A stretch of DNA of 48,703 nucleotides from Caulochytrium protostelioides. Lineage: Eukaryota > Chytridiomycota > Caulochytriomycetes > Caulochytriales > Caulochytriaceae. Location of the stretch: positions 1 through 48,703 of the forward strand of contig ML014252.1 of NCBI GenBank assembly GCA_003615045.1, written 5' to 3'. How positions within the stretch are numbered: the stretch's first letter is position 1; the number at the start of each line of letters is the position of its first letter. The position numbers and the translations under genes were made by a program. The notes under the pieces are model-generated. The model searched no databases, had not been told where the DNA came from, and saw only the letters and a list, made by a program, of their open reading frames with translations. Below are positions 29,217 to 39,400 of the stretch, in pieces.

Positions 29217-30383
29217 TCAGACCGCAACAGGCTCCTTGACCTCCTCCACGCGCGCTTCGCCCGCCGCCGCAGCGCCGTCGGTCACGGCCTGCTGCTGCTG
29301 CTGCTGCTGCTGCTGGGGCTGCTGCTGCTGCTTCTCGGACGGCGCGCTGAAGGCCTCAGGCGGGCCGACGAGCTGGAAGGGGAAGACGAGCCCGTTCATC
29401 TCACGCAGCTTCCGCGGCAGCTTGGTGGTGCCGAAGCGCTTCTTGGTGAGCTTGATGTCGCCGCGGCGGGCAAAGAACTGGAGCGCCTGGGCGGTCTGGT
29501 CGAGCGCGTGACCAAAGAAGACCATTTCGCGGTTCTTGGCGCCGAACGGCGACAGCGAGTACTGCTCGACCGACTGCCCGCGGTCGGGACGGCCGATGCC
29601 CATGCGGAGGCGGGTGAACTGGCTCGTGCCCAGCACGTTGATGAGGCTTGTGAGGCCGTTGTGGCCCGTGGCGCCGCGGACGTCGCCGGGCGCCGCGATC
29701 TGGATGGTGCCGGGCAGTACCGACACGTCGTCCAGCACAACGATCAGCTGCTTGGCCGGGTCCTTGATCTGCAGCACCTGGAGCGCGCGCTTGACGGCGT
29801 GGCCCGCGTTGTTCATCCCCGTCAGCGGCTTGAGGATCGCGAGACGGCGCACGGGCACCTTCGGCGCCAGGCGTTTGCCGCTCGCGTCGATGATGTCCTT
29901 GATGTCCATGTTGTCGTCGAAGAGCGCAAAGTCGGTCACGTGCAGGTCGCTCATGAGCTCGAGGTGGCGGTAGTACGTCGGCATCTCGTAGCCCTGCGAC
30001 AGCGACGCCATAAACTCCGCCGACTGCTTCTCGGGCGACGGCATGTCGGCGCGCGCCATGTGGCGCTGCATCGCGACGCAGTTCGCCAGGTAGTCGGCGA
30101 AGATGAAGCCCGCGTTGTGGCGGGAGATCATCAGCTCGGGGTGGGCGTTGCCGAGGCCGACGACGAGCAGGTCCACGGGCTTCTCCAGGAAGGACGCGAG
30201 CACGGCGGGCGCATTCATCGTCAGCTTGGCCGCGCGCTCAGCGACGCCGTTGCCGCTGCCACTACCGGCCGTCTTGCCGCCCTCGGCCGTCGTCGGCGCC
30301 GCCGTCGGCGCAGGAGCGGTCGTCGCCGCGCCCGCGGCGTCGGCCGACGCGACCGGCGCCGTCTTGACGTCGGAAGGCGACAT
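29217..30383 (-). CDS. PTH1: Peptidyl-tRNA hydrolase (Pth1 family) with internal insertion and poly-Q tail
   Basis: Releases peptides from peptidyl-tRNA that dropped off the ribosome. All family motifs are present in order: VGLGN (catalytic Asn about 79), RHNAG (catalytic His about 89), LKPLTGMNNAG (Asn about 191), IVVLDDVSVLPG (Asp about 219), and ATGHNGLTSL with GxGRP (Asn about 242). At 388 residues it is twice the bacterial length (about 190-200). About 65 residues of Ala/Thr-rich sequence precede the core. About 54 extra residues sit between the His and the second Asn (roughly 107-165, with many Met, Asp and Tyr). The C-terminus has a Gln run. Bacterial-type Pth in fungi is often mitochondrial, but the N-terminus here is not a clear presequence. 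Start is the first ATG at 30383. Confidence 0.92.
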   Translation of the reverse strand: MSPSDVKTAPVASADAAGAATTAPAPTAAPTTAEGGKTAGSGSGNGVAERAAKLTMNAPAVLASFLEKPVDLLVVGLGNAHPELMISRHNAGFIFADYLANCVAMQRHMARADMPSPEKQSAEFMASLSQGYEMPTYYRHLELMSDLHVTDFALFDDNMDIKDIIDASGKRLAPKVPVRRLAILKPLTGMNNAGHAVKRALQVLQIKDPAKQLIVVLDDVSVLPGTIQIAAPGDVRGATGHNGLTSLINVLGTSQFTRLRMGIGRPDRGQSVEQYSLSPFGAKNREMVFFGHALDQTAQALQFFARRGDIKLTKKRFGTTKLPRKLREMNGLVFPFQLVGPPEAFSAPSEKQQQQPQQQQQQQQQAVTDGAAAAGEARVEEVKEPVAV

Positions 30384-30429
30384 TCTCAGAGAAGCGAGGA
30401 AGGAGCGGATGGGACCAGCAAGTAGGCGA

Positions 30430-30512
30430 TAGCAATCAGGGCAATCAGGGCAATCAGGGCAATCAGGGCAGGCAGGGCAGGCAGGGCAGGCAGGCAGGCA
30501 GACAGACAGACA
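30430..30512 (+). repeat. Compound microsatellite (GGGCAATCA)4, (GGCAGG)n, (GCAG)n, (ACAG)n
   Basis: Four 9-bp GGGCAATCA-type units grade into GGCAGG, then GCAG and ACAG units. It starts 47 bp upstream of the PTH1 start codon, so it is probably in its promoter or 5'UTR. Confidence 0.9.
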
Positions 30513-31288
30513 GAAGAGAGCGTGGAGGTTGTGAGTCGGGTGGCATAGGCACGATGCGCTGTCGTCTCAACACCTTGGGATGGTGGTCGACTCTGCCACG
30601 GCGTCGTGATCGCTTCGGCGGGGGCTTGCTTATGACGACGCAACCTGATCGAACGCGGGCTTTATCAGCTTCTCTCATGGCCCGGGTCGTGGTCGCGACG
30701 TCCACTCTGTCGAAGCGCGTGCGCCTCCCCCGGCCCCTGCGAGGGAACCGCGGACGCCGGCTGCTATGCCGAGCGCGGCAGCGATCCGCCGCGGATCCAA
30801 CCTGCGCATGAACGTCATTGGAGCCTGTTTGGGCCGTGTCGTCCGTCTTCCGCGCGGCGCCCACGGCGTCTGACAGGAGCGCCGCCGCCGCCGGCCTGCT
30901 GCCCCTCGCGCGGCGCCCGTGGCGTCCATGGCGTCCGTGGCGTCGGCCGCTCTCGATGCCGACCCCGCGACCGCCGTCGCGCCTTCGATGGCGAGCGTGC
31001 GAAAATGCCCATGCAAATGAAACGAGGCGCTTTCTCGGATTCCCGCATCCACCGATCATGGCCATGGGGTCGGCCGCGGCGGCGACCTCGGCCCGGCTTC
31101 ACCCCGGCCCGTCTGCCGCGGATCTCCCGCTGTGGGTGCCGCGGGAGGCGGCTCGGGCTGTTGGCGGCGACCACATTCGCCGGATGCTGATGAGACGAAC
31201 GATGTCTCCGCCTCGCGCGGCCGCCACATCATCCGTGGATCATCCAAAACGGCATTCATCGGCGATATCGATATCTCAATCACGGGTT

Positions 31289-31290
<2 letters not shown>

Positions 31291-31320
<30 letters not shown>
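31291..31320. repeat. (TA)15 tract directly after the phosphotransferase stop codon
   Basis: Thirty bases of pure TA, ending 2 nt from the stop codon (31322-31324) of the minus-strand phosphotransferase gene. In yeast 3'UTRs UAUAUA acts as a polyadenylation efficiency element, so this may serve that gene's 3' end. It is also a likely length-variable microsatellite. Confidence 0.85.
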
Positions 31321-31321
<1 letters not shown>

Positions 31322-31324
<3 letters not shown>

Positions 31325-32827
31325 CAAACGCGCACGGGGCGACGATGCGCCCGATGCGCCCGATGCGGCGGAGGCGGCCGACCCGGACGCCGCGAGGCCA
31401 TAGGCCGCTGGATCCTGCCCGATCAGCTCGAGCATCCGCGCATTCAGCGTGTCGAAGGCCTCGTGGGTTACGAGCGGCACCTCGCTGGACACCGGCAGCG
31501 ATGACGATGCCACGTGGCTGCTCGCTTGGCTGCTCGCTTGACTGATCGCTTGACTGCTCGCTTGACTGCTCGCTTGGCCAAGGACCATTCGCGCCAGAAT
31601 CCCTTGCATGATGACCAGCACGCGCACGTAGGAAAAAACGCGCGCCGCGAGGAACCCGCACGGCACGCCGTCCGCGTCGAGCGGTAGCGGCGACGGCCGT
31701 TTGGGCGTCGATCGCGTCGGGGCCGCCATTGCGGCGCGGTCCGCCAGGTACCATGCCATCAGCTCGCGCGCGTCCGGAAGTCCGAGCGGCGGGGGCCGGT
31801 CAGCGAGCGGCTCCATGGGCCCTGCCCGGCGGCGCGTTGCGGCCGTGGAGCCCACGTGGTACCACGGCATCAGGAAGTTCGCCAGATCCGCCAGCGGATG
31901 GCCCAGGGTCGCGAGCTCCCAGTCGATCAGCGCGAGCACCGTCGGTTTCGACGGCGCGTCGCCGGGCTTGGCGGCGGGCGACCGCGCATACATGAGGTTG
32001 TCGAGCTTGAAGTCGCCGTGGATCAAGCAGGTATGGTCGGGCGGGCCGTTCGCTGCAAACCACGGGCCGAGATGTTCGAGACCGGCGATGGCAGGGACAG
32101 GCGCGCGCGCCGCCGTCAGCGACGGCAATGCCAGGCCAGGCGACTTGGCGTGGGCCACACCGACCTCCGCTTGAACGCGGGCCAGCTGCGTCATGCGCTC
32201 GATCTGCCGCGGGTAGTACTGCCCTTCGCGGCCGAGGTCGGCGAGTCCGAGCTGGCGGTAGTCGAGCGAATGCAGCGTGGCCAGCACGCGCATCGCTTCG
32301 CGCAGACTAGATTCATTCATTCGCATCGGTAACATCGGTCACAGAGGGGTGAGTGGCATGCAGACCCTCGTGCGCGTCGCACCACGATCCTTTCTTCTCG
32401 TTCGTCATGCTACGTACATGGCATACTTGGCCGGCGTCGACGGCACGGAATGCAGCATGACATCTTCATAGACGACGCCGTCGACGTAGCCCATCACATA
32501 GAACGGCGCGCCGACGGTGTGCGTATCGTCGGCGGCCATCAGATGCATCGCCGGCACCGGGAAGTCGACGCCGGCCGCGCCGAGGGCCCGCATGACGCGG
32601 TACTCGCGGTCGATGCGGTGCGCGGTCGGGGACATCAGCCGGCCGGCGGGCTTGCGGCGCAGCACCCAGTGGCGGCCGCGCGCGTCCGTAATTCGGTAGG
32701 TGGGGTTCGACTGCCCGAAGCCGAAGCGCAGCGCCGTGCATGGCGGGACGAAGCCGTCGAGGCGATGCGCCACGAGGCCGTCGGCGACCCGGGCCAGATC
32801 CAGATCGAGCGGGCGCGGCGGCGCCAT
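31322..32827 (-). CDS. ACAD10/11-like aminoglycoside phosphotransferase-fold kinase, two exons
   Basis: Protein-kinase-like fold enzyme of the APH family, related to the kinase part of the acyl-CoA dehydrogenases ACAD10/11. Exon 1 is 32827-32418 and exon 2 is 32306-31322. The 111-nt intron starts GTACGTAG and ends AATCTAG; the joint falls within an Ile codon and gives 464 residues. N-lobe: FGFGQSNPTYRI (glycine-rich loop), HWVLRRKP (ATP-site Lys), EYRVMRAL (Glu), PFYVMGYVDG (hinge). C-lobe: HGDFKLDN at 233-240 (catalytic Asp235, Asn240) and IDWELATLGHPLADL with metal-binding Asp265. A Gln-Ala-Ser-Ser repeat run near residue 410 is coded by a 12-bp repeat at 31515-31582. No dehydrogenase domain is attached. 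In mammals this kinase acts on 4-hydroxy acyl-CoAs; the substrate here is unproven. Confidence 0.9.
31515..31582 (-). repeat. 12-bp in-frame tandem repeat coding for Gln-Ala-Ser-Ser
   Basis: About five degenerate copies of a 12-nt unit (plus-strand form GCTGCTCGCTTG / ACTGCTCGCTTG) encode Q-A-S-S or Q-A-I-S near the C-terminus of the phosphotransferase-like kinase. Confidence 0.85.
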
Positions 32828-34443
32828 GGCGGCGAGCGTCGATCAGCGAGCGACCACGCGGCGTCCACACCCCGCTCACCCTGAGCCGCGCCGCGTCGTC
32901 GCCACCGTCGTCGCCGTCGACGTGGCCCTGACCTGGAAACAAAGGAGCCGGTGTGCCAAACGTGGAATCTAGGAGGCGCTCTGGAAATGGCGATGTCCGA
33001 TGGATGGCGCAATGAATCGTGATGGTCAGATCACGCGTTCCTCGCTGGACGCTGCGCTGACTGCAGTCGGCCGATCGGTGGTCTGGCGCCTGCGCCTTTC
33101 CCATCGTCTTGTTCAAGTGACCGCCGGTGACCGCCGAATGGATTTGAATCAGGGTCCTGATGGAAAGCCGCGCGCGCAACCCGAAGGGTCCCCGCATGAC
33201 CGTGCCCGTGCCTTGCCGGTGCCGGCGTCGGTGCCGGCCCGAAGCCGCCGAGCGAGGCCCGCGCGCGGCCTGTACGACGCGCCGGTGCAATTTTTCATTT
33301 TTCATACCGCGCGGCGTCCTGAGCTCGGCGCCCGGGCGCACGCGCCACCTCTAGACCTGAGTGGCGGCGGCGGCGGCGGCGGCGGTCGCCGGCCGCCCGT
33401 GCTGACGACGCGGCCTGCCGCAAGCCGCCGGCCGAGCGAATGGCCCATAACCTCGTCGCAGGCGGGCCGACGATGCGAGCGGCTCGGCAAGCAGGATCGG
33501 CGTTCCATAGCCACAAGGGCGAGGCGACGGGACCCGTGCGCGGTCGGAACCCCTGTGGATCGCGGATTTGCGCGGCCCCGTCCGGGTGTGCTGAGTCGTC
33601 GCTCGGCCGTCCAGTATGGCGCTGCTCGTAGGTCGCCCTCAGGGCCCTGGCGCGATGGACGGATGGCTGACGCGCGGGGATGGGGTCCGTTGGAGCCGAA
33701 GCGATCGCGCTCTCGGGAGCCTGCCGCCAGCGCTGCAAACCATCTTGTCGGCTGCACGCCATCCTGTTGGGTGCAGCCGATGATGCCAACGATGCCGACA
33801 ATGCCGGAAACCCTACTGGGGAGGTTCGGGAAGCGGGAGGACGGGCGGGCATTGCCAGGGATTTTCATTGTACTGATGACGTTGTTTTGGAATTTTCTGA
33901 CGGGGTAGGCGAAGTAGGATCGCGAGCTGCACCTAATGTTATCGCGTCTTATGCTGTGTCATGAGTCGTTGTTGGGATCGGCAAGCAGAGCGCCTATCGG
34001 AGCAAACGCCGTGCTCGCAACACGACCATCGTTCTTGGCCTCTCTCGTGGCCATCTCCCGTGGCGTCCTTGTATAAAGTTTCCGTACCGCCTCCTTGCAT
34101 CTCTGCATTCCCGTCTTCCGTTGCCTGTCCCCATTCCTGTCTCTGCTGCATTTCTGCATTTCCGCTTCCTAATATTCCTTGAACCTTCCGCCTTGTGAGC
34201 ATCCCAAGCAACCTGAAACCCCACGACACTGGTGATCAGCATCTCGACGCCAGCATTGCCTCTTCGCCAAGAAGCGGCTGAGCGTAGGCGCTTTGCGGCG
34301 GTTTCTCATTCATAGCCGCCAGGCTCGCGGCGGTGCCGAGGGCCGCCGTCGCTCCGAGTGCTGACGGCGGTCTCCTGCATCTCAGGCTGCTATCGCTATT
34401 GGTACTGCTGCTGCCGCTGCCGCCGCCGGCACGGCCTGCCGTG
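32828..34443. other. Divergent region between the kinase gene and the HExxH protein gene
   Basis: A 302-codon plus-strand frame (33000-33908) and overlapping minus-strand frames are present but have no domain and Arg/Pro-rich shadow-like composition, so I do not call them genes. From about 33850 the GC falls, and pyrimidine-rich sequence with a TATAAA at 34072 follows, which looks like the promoter of the plus-strand gene. Confidence 0.5.
34072..34077 (+). promoter_or_regulatory. Candidate TATA box of the HExxH secreted-protein gene
   Basis: TATAAA in CCTTGTATAAAGTTTCC, followed by a C/T-rich stretch. It lies 372 nt before the first in-frame ATG, so a long leader or an upstream intron would be needed. 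Confidence 0.35.
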
Positions 34444-36258
34444 ATGGGACACCGCCCACCAGCGGACCGGCCCGCACGGTCGCCGTCCGCCGCCCTCGCG
34501 GCCCCGTCGCCGGGGTCGCCACGAGCACCGATACGCCGGGCCGCAGGCCTGCCATCGCCGCGCCCGCTGCGGCCGCCACCACGGACCCTGGCGCGGCAAG
34601 ACCGGCGGCGCCGTCGGCCTCGCTCGGCGGCGGCGGCGGCGGCGGCGGCAGCGGCAGCCGCAGCGGCAGCGGGATGGACGGCGTGGCCGCTGTGGGTGTG
34701 CGCGGCGGTGCTCGTGGCCGTGCCGACGTCCGTGTGGGCGGTCCCTGCGGCGGCGCCGGCGGCCGCGGACGCCATCGCGGCGGACATGGGGACGGCGGCG
34801 GTGCGCATCGCGCGGTTCGACATGACGGACCCGCTGACGCGCGCGGGGCGGTTTACGACGACGGCGGGCACGCCGCAGGTGAGCGACGGGTTGGGCGCCA
34901 AGGCCGGCGCGGCGCGGCCGCTGGCGGCTGAACCCTTCCGCTTCACGTTTGTCTGCGAGCCGACCGAGACGCTCACGGACGAAACTTGCGAGTATGTGAA
35001 AGCGGCGTTCCAGAACGTCGGCAAGCGCATCGCCCAGGCGCTGCAGATCTACGAGCCGATCCATGTCCAAGCCACGTTCCGTTCGTTCTGCAACGGCCAG
35101 CTGCCCTGCAGCCTGAGCAACACGCTCGGCACGGCGGCGTCGGCCGCGTACTTTAGCGCACGGCCGAGCGGCGACACGAGTGAGGACGGATGGGCGTTCT
35201 ACCCGCAGAGCTTGGTGAAGCAGCTCGATACGGACTATGCGCTCACGTATAACCCGTATGACCTGCTCGCGAGCTTCAATGCGGACTACAACTTTTGGTT
35301 CAGCGCGAGCGGCTTGCCCATCCAGCCGGACCAGACCGACTTCGAGTGGCTCTGCGCCCACGAGCTGGTCCACGGCCTCGGCATGCAGAGTGGGTGGTCG
35401 CTGTGGTCCAGCACCTACCCGCCGTCGCAGGGGTTCCCGGCCTCGGGCCACGTGCTGGCGCCCGTGCTGAACGTCGACCTGCCCGACGGCGCGGATGCCG
35501 CGACCCCAGACGACACGGTGGTCACGAGCTGGCAGCCGCTGAACCGGTTCGACCAGTTCCTGCGGGATGCCGCAGCGGCGCCGCTCAGCGCGCAGGCCAA
35601 GACGATCGGCACCTTCCAAGCGCTGAACGCGACGCTGCGCGAGTTCATCACGCAGTTCCAGCAGCATCCGGCGGCGGCGGCGGCGGCCGAGGCCGCGTAT
35701 AACGCGACCACCAGCGGCACCGCGGCGGTCACGTTCCAGTCGTGGAAGGACGCGCAGGGCCTGCCGACGCCGCGGGGCCCGAACGGCCAGGCCCCCGCCA
35801 TGCAGCTCACGCTCGCGACGAGCCCCGGCGAGTTCCTGCCCGGCACCTCGCTCGCGCACGTCGACTACGCCACCTACGCCAACTCGGCGGAGTTCCTCAT
35901 GGTCCCGAGCGTCCAGAACCTCACGGGAACGACGTTCGACACGTACATTGCGAAGGCCAACGCGACAAGCCGCGGCGCCCTCGTCGGGCCCTTTGGGCCG
36001 CTCACGCTCGGGCTGCTCCATGCGTTGGGCTGGCCGACCGTGAAGGAGCCGGCGCGCGGGTCGCTGACGGTCAATCCACTGCCGGGCACCTTCGGCGGCG
36101 CCACCAACACGACCGCGTCCCAACCGGCCGAGGCGACCACGACCGCCAGCCCCAGCAGCAGCCGCAGCGCCGCCGGCAGCTCGGGCCCGCGCGCCCTCCT
36201 GGCCCTCGTGCTGCTCCTGCCTCTCTGGCAGTTGAGCTCCGCGCTCCTGCTCGTCTGA
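34444..36258 (+). CDS. Secreted or surface-anchored protein with HExxH metalloprotease-like motif
   Basis: No named family recognised. From the first in-frame ATG the product is 604 residues; the frame is open upstream to 34333 only through a GTG. A basic, poly-Ala region precedes a hydrophobic segment at about 80-100 (WPLWVCAAVLVAVPTSVWA) that reads like a signal peptide or anchor, so the true start may lie elsewhere or involve an intron. The mature part has paired Cys and N-x-S/T sites and the zinc-site-like HELVHGLGMQSGW at 306-318, as in HExxHxxG metallopeptidases. The C-terminus is Ser/Thr-rich and ends in about 22 hydrophobic residues (ALLALVLLLPLWQLSSALLLV), resembling a GPI-attachment signal. 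A surface protease is inferred. It converges with the RhoGAP gene. Confidence 0.82.
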   Translation: MGHRPPADRPARSPSAALAAPSPGSPRAPIRRAAGLPSPRPLRPPPRTLARQDRRRRRPRSAAAAAAAAAAAAAAAGWTAWPLWVCAAVLVAVPTSVWAVPAAAPAAADAIAADMGTAAVRIARFDMTDPLTRAGRFTTTAGTPQVSDGLGAKAGAARPLAAEPFRFTFVCEPTETLTDETCEYVKAAFQNVGKRIAQALQIYEPIHVQATFRSFCNGQLPCSLSNTLGTAASAAYFSARPSGDTSEDGWAFYPQSLVKQLDTDYALTYNPYDLLASFNADYNFWFSASGLPIQPDQTDFEWLCAHELVHGLGMQSGWSLWSSTYPPSQGFPASGHVLAPVLNVDLPDGADAATPDDTVVTSWQPLNRFDQFLRDAAAAPLSAQAKTIGTFQALNATLREFITQFQQHPAAAAAAEAAYNATTSGTAAVTFQSWKDAQGLPTPRGPNGQAPAMQLTLATSPGEFLPGTSLAHVDYATYANSAEFLMVPSVQNLTGTTFDTYIAKANATSRGALVGPFGPLTLGLLHALGWPTVKEPARGSLTVNPLPGTFGGATNTTASQPAEATTTASPSSSRSAAGSSGPRALLALVLLLPLWQLSSALLLV

Positions 36259-36423
36259 AGCCGCCCCGCCTCACAGCGTCGCCGCTGAGCGGCTTGTACG
36301 ACGCATGTTTCACTGTGGCGGGGGGCTTCTTCCCGCCATCCTTCCCGCTCAAACGCGTGCTGCGCGTGTGTATCATCAACTTCAGTGTTTCCATATTGAA
36401 CAACGGCATGCCAGGATTGGAAG

Positions 36424-36429
36424 AATAAA
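36424..36429 (+). promoter_or_regulatory. Candidate polyadenylation signal AATAAA
   Basis: Canonical hexamer 166 nt after the stop of the HExxH gene and only 44 nt before the convergent RhoGAP stop codon, so the two transcripts probably overlap at their 3' ends. Confidence 0.4.
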
Positions 36430-36472
36430 CGAAGCCATGTCAGGGATCAGCAGCATCGCCCGAGGACGATGA

Positions 36473-39400
36473 CTAGGGCGAGACGGTATGGAACGCGTCG
36501 ACGCCGGACAGCTGCGTGCGCAGGGTGAGGTAACGCGTGTACACGGCCTCAATGGGCGCGCGCTCCTCGCGGGTCCGCGGCGCGCGGCCCTCGTGCGACG
36601 CCATAAACGCATCACGGTACCCGCGCAGCGCCGCATGCAGCGCCTTCTTTTCGGCCAGGAGTGCGGCAATCTCGGCTGATGGCGCCGACGCCACGACCGC
36701 GGGCGCCGATACGGTCCCAGACGCCGAAGCCGAGCCCAAAGACCGTGGGACCGCGGCGCGGTGTGCCGACGCCGCCTGCGACGACCGGCGCTGCGCGACA
36801 TACGCGGGCGACCGCGGCGCCGCGTCCATGGCCGACGTCGTCGGTGTGGGCGCCGTCGTCGGACCCGCGGCCGCTTCGAGCTGTTGCTTGATCTCGCGGT
36901 ACACGGCGTAGAGGCGCTTAACCTCGGCTTGGTCGTCGGCGCGCGCCGCGGCAGCCAGGTTGACCTTCAGGGTGTGCTTGATCTGCCGGAGTTCGGCGGG
37001 GCTTGCGGGCCCGCGCGCGGCGAGGCCGACGCCGACGCCGTGCGCGGACTCGGACCCCGGCGTCGCGGTCACCAGCGCCGTCCAGGGCGCCGCGGACGCG
37101 GGCGTCGCGGGCGCTCCGGCGCCGTCTTTCCGCGGCCGCAGCACGTCCCGCAGCGCCTTGTAGCGGCGGTAGACGGCCACGACGGCGGGATCCTCGGTTG
37201 TGCCCGACGCGACCGCGAGCTTCAGCTGCGCATGCAGCTGCCGGAACTCGCGGCGCATGGCGGCAACCTCGGCGGCGTCGCCAGCTGGCCGCTCCCGCGG
37301 CGTGCGCCACGCCGCCGTCGGCGTCTCAGCCGTCGCCACGGCCAGCGGCGCGGCCGACGTCGGCAGACCCGCTGACGCCCGCGCGGGCGCCGGCGCCGGG
37401 ATCGAGATCGAGATGGCCGGCGCTGCGGGCCGGCTCCGCGCCGACGGCGCCGCTTGCCGCGTGACGACGGGCGCCTCCGCCACTTGGGAACGCGCGACCC
37501 ACTCGGCGGCGTCGCTGTCGGCAGCGTCGTTGCTGTCGCCGTCGGCCGCCGCCGGGTCGTGGGCGGGCGCCGCGCTCCGCGTCGCGGCGGCGGGATACGG
37601 TGTGCCCGGGACGCGGCCGTCGTGCGGCCGCGGGACGCGGGTCATGATGGCGCGGTGACGGGCGCGCGCGTCGAGGAGCGCGGCTGGCCCGGCGCCGGCG
37701 GACGGCCGGCGCGTCTCGAGTCGCGGCGCGGCGGACGGCGCGGCAGTCGCGACGGTCAGCGGTCGATACACAACCCCGTCACTAGCCTCGGGCTCGCCCA
37801 CGGCCTCGGCGACGGCGTCGTCGCTGTCGTCGTCGTCGTCGTCATCGTTTTCATACTGCGTCAGCTGCGGCTCGGGCGGCGGCGGCGAGAACGCCGCCAT
37901 GGGCACCGGATCCGGCGCCCGCTCGGTCTGCCGGATGTCCGGAAGCCCGCGCGCAGAGTGGCGGGTGGACCCCGACCACGCCGCTTCGTCGTCGTCGTCG
38001 TCATCATCATTGGCATCAGCATTCGGGCGGCGGTCACCATCGTCGTCGTCGTCATCGTCCCCGTCCTCGTCGGAGGTGGTGTCGCTGCGGTCGCCGACGG
38101 CTTCGCATGACTGGAACGTCGCGATGGTCGCGCTGAAGTGGACGCGGCGCGCAGGCGTCGCGGCCGTCGCCGCCAGGCGGGACCCCGGCGCAGGCAGCGC
38201 GCTGCGCGCGTCCACCGGCGGGAGCCCGCCCGCCCCGGCGGCCGCGACGGGCGGCGTGCCCGCTAGCGAGAGCCGCTGGACCGGACCGCCGAGCGAGCCG
38301 GCGCGGGGGCGCGACGGCAGCTGCGTGCCGCCCGACGACGTCCCCGACGTGCTGACGTGCGCGCTCAAGCTTGGAGCGACAACCGCCGCAGCGACACTGC
38401 TCCGCCGTGCGCCAGGCAAGGCCGCCGGGGTCCCGACTGCGGCGGAGCGCCGCGCGGCGGATAGATCGGCCTCGCGGCCCGCCTCCGCGGCCGGGTCAGC
38501 CGTGGCGCGATACAGATGCGGCGACGCCGTGTCCACCTCCAGGTGGATCGTGGTTCGCTGCACCAATTCGGGCGGCAGATCCGTCTCTTCGTGTGGAGCA
38601 TCGCGGGCGCTACGTGGAGACGGGTCGCTGCCCGCACTGCTGCGCGAGGTCGCGTCGTCGTCGTCGTTGTCGTGGTCACCGTCTTCCGCAGGGCGGTCGA
38701 CGCCGACGCCGCCGCCGCCGTGGGAGGGCGACGACGGCGCCTCAGATGCCGAGTAGGACGTGAACGTGCCGGTCGCCTCGGACATGGACGCCACGACGGA
38801 CACGGGCGTGGCCGAGCGGTGGGACGTCGTGCTGAGCGAGAGCGGCGACGCGTCGCTGTCTCGGGTCGCGGTATCCAACGCCTCGTCGTCCTCGTCCTCG
38901 TCCTCGTCCTCATCCTCGTCGTCCTCGTCGTGGACCGCGGCGTCGCGCTCGGCGTCGTCCTCGATATGGGCGACGCTGTGCACCGACGGCGCCGAACTCG
39001 ACGGACTGCTCAGTTCACCGCCCGAGCTGCCCGTCGACGCCATGCGGTCGTGGCGGTACCGCATCGACGCGACCGTCGAAGGCATCAGGCTCGCGCGGCG
39101 AGAGCCCGGCGCGTTCAGCTTGGACGCCGCCGTCGTCGTCGTCGACCCGAACCCGCCGTCGCCGTCGCCGCCGCCGTGGTGGGTGCTGCTGGTGCTGCCG
39201 CCCGCCACCGTCGTGATCGTGGCTGTGAAGGCCGCCGCCGACGGCGTCCGTGGAACGTGGTCCATGAGGGGCTCAGGGTCGTCAATGACCACGAGATCGC
39301 CGCCGAGCGACTCACCCGACCGGCGGCCCGGACCGCGTGGAGGCGCCACCAGAGGGGCGCCGGCGGCCTGGAGGAGGCGACTGCTACTGCGGCTGCTGCC

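Larger units (their letters stand above)
30384..31321. other. Intergenic region upstream of PTH1, with repeats
   Basis: Promoter side of PTH1 and 3' flank of the phosphotransferase gene, both on minus. The first 130 bp hold a compound microsatellite (30430-30512). The far end holds a TA tract (31291-31320) and the perfect 12-bp palindrome GATATCGATATC at 31263-31274. Frames of 150-230 codons on both strands lack domains. Confidence 0.6.

Noticed and set aside
30430-30512. CRISPR-like short repeats
   Set aside because: Units are contiguous without spacers and change type along the array; this is a microsatellite in a eukaryotic genome.
33000-33908. 302-codon plus-strand frame upstream of the HExxH gene
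   Set aside because: Composition typical of GC-driven frames, overlaps the kinase promoter region, no domain or signal.
34396-36123. 575-codon open frame on the minus strand
   Set aside because: It is antisense to the HExxH gene, Arg-rich throughout and has no domain. It is a product of high GC at third positions of the plus-strand gene.
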